NCBI GenBank assembly: GCA_910586435.1
Contig: CAJUGT010000090.1
Span: 1-16,723 of the forward strand
Length of the DNA stretch: 16,723 nucleotides
Origin: an uncultured Acetatifactor sp.
GTDB lineage: Bacteria; Bacillota; Clostridia; Lachnospirales; Lachnospiraceae
Direction: 5' to 3'
Within the stretch, counting starts at the first letter, position 1; the number at the start of each line of letters is the position of its first letter. A model generated the notes under the pieces. The model was not told where the DNA came from. It saw only the letters and a list, made by a program, of their open reading frames with translations, and did no database searches. Positions 7,693 to 14,062 of the stretch are shown here, piece by piece. Both the position numbers and the translations under genes were made by a program.

Positions 7693-7721
7693 TTGTCTTG
7701 AGAGGAGAATTGTGTTATACT
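7693..7721 (+). promoter_or_regulatory. Promoter of rnpB
   Basis: TTGTCT (7693-7698), a 17-base spacer and TATACT (7716-7721) with an extended TGT just before the -10. Start would be near 7728, about 95 bases ahead of the mature RNase P RNA, so a processed precursor is implied. A weaker second candidate (TTGGCA 7765-7770, 16 bases, TGC-TAATAG 7784-7792) would start near 7799, closer to the RNA. Confidence 0.6.
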
Positions 7722-7821
7722 GCGAGTAATGTAAATGTATATCAGTGTCTGGCTGCGAAACATATTGGCAATTAGCGCAGGCTTGCTAATAGACGGGACT
7801 TGGCCAGGCTTTAGATGATAG

Positions 7822-8257
7822 GGTGAGTAAGATAAATAATCGCGGCTGCATACCTATTTGCGGTTTGCGGTGCAGAGGCGCCGGCGGCTTTGAGCTGTTG
7901 GTGTCCCTAGTAACTGCTGACGCAAATGCTTAAGGTGTATGTGGGTGAGGAAAGTCCGGGCTTCACAGGGCAGGATGCCGGATAACGTCCGGTGGAGGCG
8001 ACTCCAAGGCCAGTGCAACAGAGAGATACAGCCCGGCCTGCTGTGGCAGGTCGTGGTGATGGTGGAAAGGCAGTGTAAGAGACTACCGTTCGTCCGGTAA
8101 CGGACGGAGCCATGTAAACCCCATCCGAAGCAAGACCAAATAGAAGGCGATAGGCTTGCCCGGCCTGCTTTCAGGTAGGTCGCTTGACGCAGCTGGCAAC
8201 AGCTGTGCTAGATAGATGATTGTTCAAGACATAACCCGGCTTATCGTCTTGCTCACT
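7822..8257 (+). ncRNA. rnpB: RNase P RNA, class A-like (M1 RNA)
   Basis: The catalytic RNA of RNase P, which cuts the 5' leader from pre-tRNAs. Conserved pieces are clear: GAGGAAAGTCCGGGC (7947-7961), AGTGCAACAGAGAGATACAG (8010 onward), AAACCCCATCCG and GCAAGACCAAATAG, and the 3' ACATAACCCGGCTTAT. The ends are set by helix P1: GTGAGTAAGAT (7823-7833) pairs with GTCTTGCTCAC (8246-8256), with two G-U pairs. P2 is AATAATC (7835-7841) with GATTGTT (8218-8224). The P3 arm spans about 7845-7944, roughly 100 bases compared with about 40 in E. coli. It holds ATTTGCG (7856-7862)/CGCAAAT (7921-7927) and an inner 13-bp helix, 7877-7889 with 7893-7905, rich in G-U pairs. A terminator follows at once. Confidence 0.95.
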
Positions 8258-8261
8258 GTGA

Positions 8262-8305
8262 AACCGCCGCAATTCCTGGTATTTATCAGGGGTTGCGGCG
8301 GTTTT
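8262..8305 (+). terminator. Rho-independent terminator of rnpB
   Basis: AACCGCCGCAA (8262-8272) pairs perfectly with TTGCGGCGGTT (8293-8303), with a further inner CCTG/CAGG stem, followed by TTTT. It starts 5 bases after helix P1 of the RNase P RNA. In reverse it could also stop minus-strand transcription from the Rpn-like remnant. Confidence 0.85.
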
Positions 8306-8356
8306 GCGCTATGGAATCGCAGTATCTTATTTGGTTCAGGGTACTTGATATTTGTC

Positions 8357-8855
8357 TTAAATCCCATAATCTGACATAAGCTGTTTCTGAAAATCAGGAT
8401 CGGTTGCGGAACGTGTCAAGTCCTCCAAACGTTTGTCTTGAATAAGTAATAAGTGCAATTTATTAACACGTTCCATACCTCGTTCCATACCTCGTTCCAT
8501 GCCTCGTTCTTCCGCTTCCCGCTGGAACTGTAAATGGTCCCGGACAGCTTTTTCCCTGGCTTCGTATTCCGCCCGTTTTTCTCTGTCCTGGCTGATGACC
8601 TGTAATTGCTGGTAAGCGCTCTGGATATAAGGGTCTTTTGATGCGATCATATCAAATTCCTCCTTTCGTTCGGCGTTGATGAATTTAGCCCATAATAGGA
8701 TTCCATTGCAGTCCTCTTTTAATTCTTTTGGGAGCTTTGGCAGTTCCAGGACATGGAATTCCATTTTATCTGTGTAAAAGGTGTGGCGCCTGTCTTCCGC
8801 AATATGGAAGCAGGAATGGATCAGGGCGGTGTTGTCGTGGTTTTTCTGTCGGCAT
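8357..8855 (-). pseudogene. Collapsed Rpn family (PDDEXK) recombination-promoting nuclease-like gene
   Basis: The open part (8357-8764) codes for MEFHVLELPKLPKEL ... LLWAKFINAERKEEF ... YQQLQVISQDREKRAEYEAREKA, the C-terminal half of Rpn/PDDEXK transposase-like proteins. It ends with MERGMERGMER repeats and a helical tail. Reading upstream in the same frame gives more family sequence (NHDNTALIHSCFHIAEDRRH, then TFYTDK directly before MEFH) until a TAA near 8861. A separate frame has the expected gene start: AGAAGG (8864-8869), 8 bases, then the ATG at 8855-8853 reading MPTEKPRQHRPD, the typical N-terminus, which runs into a stop. So most of the N-terminal nuclease domain, where the catalytic residues would lie, is deleted and the junction is out of frame. 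The 135-residue piece from 8764 could still be translated but would lack the active site. Confidence 0.75.
8469..8504 (-). repeat. 12-bp tandem repeats coding MERG/MER
   Basis: Three head-to-tail units of CGTTCCATACCT (8469-8480, 8481-8492, and 8493-8504 with one change), read on the minus strand as E-R-G-M. This short repeat is common near the C-terminus of Rpn-like proteins and varies in number. Confidence 0.85.
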
Positions 8856-8876
8856 TGCTGTTACCTTCTGGTTTAT

Positions 8877-8905
8877 ATTATACACAGGTTCATTTGATAT
8901 GCCAA
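8877..8905 (-). promoter_or_regulatory. Intact promoter of the Rpn-like remnant (minus strand)
   Basis: On the minus strand TTGGCA (8905-8900), a 17-base spacer, and TATAAT (8882-8877). Transcription would begin near 8870, just before the AGAAGG ribosome binding site of the broken gene. The promoter is near-consensus, so the pseudogene is probably still transcribed. Confidence 0.7.
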
Positions 8906-8985
8906 TATGAACTTTTTGAAATGAGGGATTGACAAGTTCAGAAGCTCCGTCAGCCGCATTTCATAAAATTTTTAGATTCGTATCC

Positions 8986-9013
8986 TTGACAACAACTCCA
9001 ATTTAGGTAAAAT
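8986..9013 (+). promoter_or_regulatory. Promoter of the G3E GTPase operon
   Basis: Perfect TTGACA (8986-8991), a 16-base spacer and TAAAAT (9008-9013). Start near 9020, leaving a leader of about 110 bases. I see no recognisable Zur box around it. Confidence 0.75.
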
Positions 9014-9053
9014 AAAGAGTGGTGGGTCAGAAATATGGGAGAGGAGCTTTTTT

Positions 9054-9107
9054 GTGTATCCTAAGATGGGATGGATGAGTTCACCAAATTTGAATTGGCA
9101 TGTATAG
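9054..9107 (+). CDS. Possible 17-codon leader ORF upstream of the G3E GTPase gene
   Basis: A GTG at 9054 has an AGGAG (9042-9046) exactly 7 bases ahead and opens a frame of 17 codons reading VYPKMGWMSSPNLNWHV, ending at TAG 25 bases before the GTPase ATG. It would be the first ORF on the transcript from the promoter at 8986-9013. Nothing in the peptide is recognisable; it has two Trp and one His but no run of one amino acid. It may be a leader peptide or chance. Confidence 0.3.
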   Translation: MYPKMGWMSSPNLNWHV

Positions 9108-9131
9108 TTCAGCATGTGGGAGGGATATAAA

Positions 9132-10187
9132 ATGACAAAAATAGATGTGTTTTCCGGTTTCTTGGGTGCTGGTAAGACTACTTTGATAAAAAAGCTGTTA
9201 AAAGAGGCCCTGGACGGAAGCAAAACGGTATTGATTGAGAATGAATTTGGGGAAATTGGCATAGACGGCGGATTTTTGAAGGAAGCTGGAATTGAAATTA
9301 AGGAGATGAATTCGGGCTGTATCTGCTGTTCTTTGGTGGGGGATTTTGGAACCTCTTTGAAGGAAGTGATTGAAACTTATGCGCCGGAACGAATTTTGAT
9401 TGAGCCATCCGGGGTAGGAAAATTATCGGATGTTCTGAAGGCAGTGGAAAATGTGGCGGCGGATTTGAAAGTGCAGGTAAACAGTGCGGTTGCGGTAGTG
9501 GACGCTTCCAAGGCCAAAATGTACATTAAAAATTTTGGTGAATTTTTTATTAACCAGATTGAATATGCGGGAACCATTATTTTGAGTAGAACGGATAAGG
9601 CAAGTCCGGAGAAAGTACAGGAGTGTGTTTCTCTGATCAGGGAGCATAACGCAAAAGCAACCATCGTGACAACACCTTTGTCAGAGCTGGATGGAAAGGC
9701 TGTTCTGGAAACCATAGAAGGCGCGGATACACTGGATGAAATGATGAAAGAGATGCTGGAGCATGTCCAAGAGGGGCATCACCACCATCATGAAGAGGAG
9801 TGCTGCGGCCACCATCATGAGGAAGGTCATGAGCATCACCACGAAGAGGAGTGCTGCGGTCATCATCATGACCACGAATGTGGCTGTGACCATGACCATC
9901 ATGGTCATCACCATGCGGATGAAGTGTTTACCAGCTGGGGAAAGGAATCCCCTTCCAAATATACGGTGGAAAAAATTGAAAATATCCTGACTGCTTTGGA
10001 CAAAGGGGAGTATGGTGCGATTCTCAGGGCAAAAGGCATGGTTCCGGCAGAGGATGGGACATGGATTTATTTTGATTATGTTCCGGAAGAACATGATGTC
10101 AGGACGGGAAAACCTGAAGTGACAGGAAAATTCTGTGTCATAGGCGCAGAGTTAAAGGAAGAAAAACTGGAAGAACTGTTCCGGTAG
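9132..10187 (+). CDS. COG0523/G3E (CobW-like) metallochaperone GTPase with His/Cys-rich loop
   Basis: This family uses GTP hydrolysis to hand a metal, often zinc, to client proteins. The ATG at 9132 is chosen because GGGAGGG (9118-9124) is 7 bases ahead; the ATG at 9114 has no such site. Of 351 residues, Walker A is GFLGAGKT (9-16), ENEFGEIGID (36-45) is switch I, GCICC (62-66) is the metal-binding CxCC, EPSGVG (91-96) is the Walker B/G3 area, and SRTD (152-155) replaces the usual NKxD. Residues 211-262 are a linker with about 22 His and 6 Cys, including two EEECCGHHH units. The CobW C-terminal domain follows (about 265-351). Metal identity is not shown by sequence; zinc is the best guess, nickel or cobalt possible. 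The next gene starts 17 bases later and is a second G3E relative. Confidence 0.9.
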   Translation: MTKIDVFSGFLGAGKTTLIKKLLKEALDGSKTVLIENEFGEIGIDGGFLKEAGIEIKEMNSGCICCSLVGDFGTSLKEVIETYAPERILIEPSGVGKLSDVLKAVENVAADLKVQVNSAVAVVDASKAKMYIKNFGEFFINQIEYAGTIILSRTDKASPEKVQECVSLIREHNAKATIVTTPLSELDGKAVLETIEGADTLDEMMKEMLEHVQEGHHHHHEEECCGHHHEEGHEHHHEEECCGHHHDHECGCDHDHHGHHHADEVFTSWGKESPSKYTVEKIENILTALDKGEYGAILRAKGMVPAEDGTWIYFDYVPEEHDVRTGKPEVTGKFCVIGAELKEEKLEELFR

Positions 10188-10203
10188 GAATGGGGGAGTG
10201 GAA

Positions 10204-11136
10204 ATGAAACCTGTATATATGATAAACGGCTTTCTGGAAAGCGGTAAAACGGAATTTATTTCTTTTACACTTGCGCAGCAGTATTTTCAGGTTAAGGGCA
10301 AGACTCTTTTGATTCTCTGTGAGGAAGGAGAGATTGAATATGATCCCGTACTTCTCAGGCACAGCCGCACGGAGATAGAGTTGATAGAAAAGGAAGAAGA
10401 TTTTAATCCGGCGCATTTGACAGATCTGGAAAAGCTGCACAAACCGGAACGTATTATCATCGAATACAATGGAATGTGGAATTATAAAAACGCGAAACTT
10501 CCCTGGTATTGGAAGATAGAGCAACAGATTACCACGATTGACGCATCTACTTTCCCCATGTATTACACTAATATGCGTTCTCTTTTGGCGGAAATGATAC
10601 GTAAATCGGAGATGATAATTTTTAACCGTTGTGATACAGTCAGAGAACAACTCAATACCTACAAACGCAATATCAAAGCAGTGAATGCTTCTGCGGATGT
10701 GATTTTTGAGGATGCCAAGGGAGAAATCAATGAGATTTTCGAGGAAGACCTGCCCTACGATCTGACGCAGGACGTCATTGTATTGGACAATGAAGGCTAT
10801 GGTATCTGGTATCTGGATTCTATGGAGAATCTGGATCGCTATGTGGGGAAAAAGGTGCGGTTTGTGGCAATGGTTTTAAAGCCGGAAAGTTTTCCCAAAG
10901 GGTATTTTGTGCCGGGGCGTATGGCTATGACCTGCTGTGCGGAGGACATGGCGTTTTTGGGATATGCCTGCGAGTATAAAGGAGTAGATTCCCTGCGGGA
11001 AAGGGAGTGGGTAAAGGTGACAGCCACAGTTTCAAAGGAATATTGGGAAGACTATAATGGCGAAGGCCCCATGCTTCATGCGCTCAGTGTGGAAAAAGCA
11101 AAGGCTCCCAAGGATGCGATTATCAGTTTTACCTGA
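10204..11136 (+). CDS. G3E GTPase-like protein fused to a YcgQ/DUF1980-like domain
   Basis: The ATG at 10204 follows GGGGGAG (10192-10198) by 5 bases; an in-frame GTG at 10198 overlaps that site. In the 310-residue product, Walker A is GFLESGKT (9-16), CEEGEIEYD (39-47) replaces switch I, IIIEYNG (84-90) sits at G3, and NRCD (141-144) is the G4 motif. The CxCC metal motif is missing, and so is any His-rich linker. From about residue 205 a second domain begins: GKKVRFVAMVLKPESF ... GRMAMTCCAEDMAFLGY ... EWVKVTATV. It matches the C-terminal domain of the YcgQ family (TIGR03943/DUF1980), which in Bacillus belongs to a Zur-controlled two-gene system with a permease. I infer a metal-related partner of the preceding GTPase. 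No permease is visible nearby. Confidence 0.8.
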   Translation: MKPVYMINGFLESGKTEFISFTLAQQYFQVKGKTLLILCEEGEIEYDPVLLRHSRTEIELIEKEEDFNPAHLTDLEKLHKPERIIIEYNGMWNYKNAKLPWYWKIEQQITTIDASTFPMYYTNMRSLLAEMIRKSEMIIFNRCDTVREQLNTYKRNIKAVNASADVIFEDAKGEINEIFEEDLPYDLTQDVIVLDNEGYGIWYLDSMENLDRYVGKKVRFVAMVLKPESFPKGYFVPGRMAMTCCAEDMAFLGYACEYKGVDSLREREWVKVTATVSKEYWEDYNGEGPMLHALSVEKAKAPKDAIISFT

Positions 11137-11167
11137 TGTTCTAATAAGGATGGGGGAGTATTGTTCC

Positions 11168-11941
11168 ATGGCACGAGAGAAGACAGAAAGGGAAATTCAG
11201 AATCTAAAGAACAGGTTGCAGGATTTGGCGGATAAATCATTTCAGCAAAATGTTTTTACCTTCACAGGGTTTCTAGGGCTTGGAGATCAGGATGTTTTCT
11301 GGCAGGAAGAAGCAAAGCTGCGATATGCGGGATACCAATTGTGGGGAGGCTGTGAGAATGCCGACAGATTGATAGTTCGTTTTGGCAGCCCGGATACAAT
11401 GGGATATGAAGTTCCCTTTCCCATTGTATGTATTCATATCCGGCCGCTTGCGCAGAAATTTGCCGATGAACTGTCACATCGGGATTTCCTGGGGGCATTG
11501 ATGAATTTAGGTATTGAACGTGGTGTTCTCGGCGATATTAAGGTAGGTGAGAAACAGGCCTACCTTTTTTGTTTGGATTCCATAGGGGAGTTTATTTGCG
11601 TTAACCTGGAACAAGTAAAACATACCAGTGTAAAATGTACCATAACGGAAGATTATCAATGTGTTCCAGAAGAAGAACCAGATGTAGTAAAAATACAAGT
11701 ACCCTCTCTTCGAGTTGACGCAGTGCTGGCAAAGGTTTATAATATGTCAAGAGAAAAGAGTCTGGAATTGTTCCGGGCAGGGAAAGTATATGTGGATGGA
11801 CGGCTGTGCGGCAATTGTTCACGTCAGCTGAAAGCGGGGGAAACAATAAATGCCCGGGGGTACGGGAAATTTACTCTGAGAGGGGAACAGGGAGAAACAA
11901 AAAAAGGCAGGCTTGTTGTGGAAGCTGCTGTATATCGATGA
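11168..11941 (+). CDS. ylmH: YlmH-family S4-domain RNA-binding protein
   Basis: A 257-residue protein. The diagnostic run SHRDFLGALMNLGIERGVLGD (103-123) and the following beta-rich part mark YlmH/Sll1252 proteins. The S4 RNA-binding domain covers about 178-236 (SLRVDAVLAKVYNMSREKSLELFRAG, VYVDGR). In B. subtilis ylmH lies in the cell division cluster after ftsZ, and later work links it to ribosome-associated quality control with binding to the peptidyl-tRNA on the 50S subunit. The ATG at 11168 is 9 bases after GGGGGAG (11152-11158); the frame is open further upstream but inside the previous gene. Here it stands between a metal-related pair and a CmpB-like membrane protein, not in a division cluster. 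Co-transcription is likely from the short gaps (31 and 10 bases). Confidence 0.9.
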   Translation: MAREKTEREIQNLKNRLQDLADKSFQQNVFTFTGFLGLGDQDVFWQEEAKLRYAGYQLWGGCENADRLIVRFGSPDTMGYEVPFPIVCIHIRPLAQKFADELSHRDFLGALMNLGIERGVLGDIKVGEKQAYLFCLDSIGEFICVNLEQVKHTSVKCTITEDYQCVPEEEPDVVKIQVPSLRVDAVLAKVYNMSREKSLELFRAGKVYVDGRLCGNCSRQLKAGETINARGYGKFTLRGEQGETKKGRLVVEAAVYR

Positions 11942-11951
11942 GGGAGAAGTT

Positions 11952-12890
11952 ATGTATTCATATTCAATGGTTCAATGGCTGTTCTTTTTTTATCTATATT
12001 GTTTTATGGGATGGTGTGTTGAATCGGTTTATGTGTCCGTCAGAAAGAGGCATCTGACGAACAGAGGATTTTTGCGTGGACCGTTCCTGCCAATTTACGG
12101 CAGCGGCGCCATGATGATGTTGGTGGCATCCATGCCTTTTCGTGACAGTATTGTCATGACCTATATATCAGGATGTATCGGAGCTACGACATTGGAGTAT
12201 GTGACAGGCGTTGTGATGGAAAAGCTATTTAATATGCGCTATTGGGATTACTCAAAGAAAAAATTTAACTTTCAGGGACATATTTGTCTTGGAACCACTT
12301 TGGCCTGGGGATTATTGACCATACTGATGACCGAAATACTGCATGTGCCTGTGGAACGGTTTGTGTTTGCGATTCCCGGCTTGACGCTGAATATCCTTAC
12401 GCTAGTGCTGACGGTAGGGATTGTGGCTGATTTCACCCTTTCGTTTAAAGCAGCGGTGGATTTGCGGGAGCTTTTGCTGAAGATGGAACAGGTAAAAAAG
12501 GAGTTGCTTCATATTCAAAAGCGCCTGGAAGCGATTGTTGGATCAGCCAATCACGAAGTTGAGATATGTAAGGGCGCTTTGACGGAAGGCATGAATAATC
12601 TCAGGTCTGTGCGGATAGAGGATGTGATAGCGGGAATCGAAAATAAGCTCGAAAACATCAAACAGGCGGCACAGTCGAAATCTTCCGCATATCTGGAAAG
12701 CGTAAAAGAAGAGATTTTGGATTTGAAGACCAAATATGTGTTTCATCTTGAAGCACGCCGTTATCTGGGGGAACTGAAAGACATGGTTCAGAGGAATTTG
12801 ATAAGGGATAATCCCAGTATGACCTCTGACAGGTTTCAGGAAGATTTAGAGGAACTGAAACAAAAAGCATCGGAAAAGGAACGGAAATAA
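11952..12890 (+). CDS. CmpB-family (PF06541) membrane protein with C-terminal coiled coil
   Basis: The ATG at 11952 lies 4 bases after AGGGAGA (11941-11947), within the reach of a gene that ends at 11941. The N-terminal 165 residues carry about five membrane segments (near 7-28, 46-62, 66-88, 112-130, 138-162) and the family's conserved pieces: GWCVESVY (20-27), NRGFLRGPFLPIYG (37-50), LEYVTG (81-86) and YWDYS (97-101). Pfam calls this family ABC-transporter type IV, but its function is unproven. Residues 166-312 are charged and helical, probably a cytoplasmic coiled coil. No ATPase is adjacent. The gene ends 38 bases before the lipoprotein gene, with no clear terminator or promoter between. 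Confidence 0.85.
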   Translation: MYSYSMVQWLFFFYLYCFMGWCVESVYVSVRKRHLTNRGFLRGPFLPIYGSGAMMMLVASMPFRDSIVMTYISGCIGATTLEYVTGVVMEKLFNMRYWDYSKKKFNFQGHICLGTTLAWGLLTILMTEILHVPVERFVFAIPGLTLNILTLVLTVGIVADFTLSFKAAVDLRELLLKMEQVKKELLHIQKRLEAIVGSANHEVEICKGALTEGMNNLRSVRIEDVIAGIENKLENIKQAAQSKSSAYLESVKEEILDLKTKYVFHLEARRYLGELKDMVQRNLIRDNPSMTSDRFQEDLEELKQKASEKERK

Positions 12891-12928
12891 TATTAAAATT
12901 CCCATGCGCAGGGTATTACGGAGTCTTT

Positions 12929-14062
12929 ATGAGAAAGAATTGGGGAAAGCGGTGTATGACATATCGTAAAAAAGAAAGCAGGAAAAAGTATGTGGTATTT
13001 GCCGGTATATTCTGTCTTGCAATAACGGGATGTGCGGCAGATACCCAGGACGAAGATACTATAGTACAAATTGAGCAGCCGGAGGAGAGTTCATATTCTC
13101 TGGTGGTCGCTTCTGTGGGGGATGTGGTTAAGACAGGAAGGCTTCGTTGTACTTATAGAGAGACGGAAGAAGAGCAGATTAGAATTGCGGATGATGGGAA
13201 AACGGTTGCGAAAGTATATGTGGCCCAGGGGGACAGGGTTGTAAAGGGTCAGCTTCTGGCGGAACTTGAGACTGAAAGCAGTCAGGAGTCTGTGGAAGAG
13301 CTGGAGTACAGGATAGCCAGGAACACGCTGCTTCTGAGTTATACGGATATTAACGAGACCTACGATCTGTCAGGCAAGTGGTGGAGTTATGTATATCAAT
13401 CATCGGGGTCGGAGAGTGATGAAGAAAAACTGGAATCTTCTATTAAAAGCATAGAGCAGTCATATCGGTATAAGAGGGAAGATTATCAGGACGCCATAGA
13501 TCTGGACAGACAACAGCTGGAAAATACATTGCTTGCGTTAGAGCAAAGCCGCATATACGCAGGCATGGATGGGGAGATGTCCTATGTGAATCCCGATCTG
13601 GAGGGACTCAAGGTTGTGGGGGGACAGACGGTGATGAAGATCATAGACAGTACAAGATGTCTCTTTGAGGCAAGGGCAAAGGACACGCAGCATGTGGATC
13701 GCTTCAGGGAAGGGCAACCGATGGTACTGACTATCACAAAGGGAAGAGTCACCACAGAGGTAGAGGTGCTGCCCTATGATATGGAACACTGGGAAGATAC
13801 CCTCTATTTTGAATTGCCGGAGAGAACAGAAGAAATTCAGGTGGGGACGATGGGAACAATTTATTATACCATCGATTCCAGGCAACAGGTCTTGACATTG
13901 CCTTCCAGAGCAATCCGTACCGCAGAAGGTAAAAATTATGTCTACGTACTGGGTGAAAACGATATTCCTGAGGTGAAATGGATTGAGACAGGATTATGGG
14001 GGGATTCCCTGGTAGAGGTAACAAGCGGTTTGGAGGAAGGAGACTACGTGGTACAAAAATGA
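12929..14062 (+). CDS. HlyD/RND-type membrane-fusion-like adaptor lipoprotein
   Basis: The signal peptide ends in a lipobox, AITGC (31-35), so Cys35 would be lipid-modified and the protein anchored outside the membrane. Residues 86-112 (IRIADDGKTVAKVYVAQGDRVVKGQLLAEL) form the first half of a biotinyl/lipoyl-like domain. A helical hairpin covers about 117-205, and the second lipoyl half is about 209-240 (IYAGMDGEMSYV ... GGQTVMKIID). A beta barrel and a membrane-proximal domain complete the 377 residues. GGAG (12920-12923) is 5 bases before the ATG at 12929; an in-frame ATG at 12956 is an alternative. The stop overlaps the next start (ATGA). With the permease below it suggests a MacA-like adaptor for an ABC exporter. 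Substrate unknown. Confidence 0.85.
   Translation: MRKNWGKRCMTYRKKESRKKYVVFAGIFCLAITGCAADTQDEDTIVQIEQPEESSYSLVVASVGDVVKTGRLRCTYRETEEEQIRIADDGKTVAKVYVAQGDRVVKGQLLAELETESSQESVEELEYRIARNTLLLSYTDINETYDLSGKWWSYVYQSSGSESDEEKLESSIKSIEQSYRYKREDYQDAIDLDRQQLENTLLALEQSRIYAGMDGEMSYVNPDLEGLKVVGGQTVMKIIDSTRCLFEARAKDTQHVDRFREGQPMVLTITKGRVTTEVEVLPYDMEHWEDTLYFELPERTEEIQVGTMGTIYYTIDSRQQVLTLPSRAIRTAEGKNYVYVLGENDIPEVKWIETGLWGDSLVEVTSGLEEGDYVVQK

Noticed and set aside
8986..9131. Zur box near the metallochaperone promoter
   Set aside because: I found no sequence resembling the Zur palindrome; zinc control stays unproven.
9681..10094. A Met-rich 137-codon minus-strand frame opposite the His-rich loop
   Set aside because: The Met and Val runs are the reverse complement of His codons in the GTPase linker.
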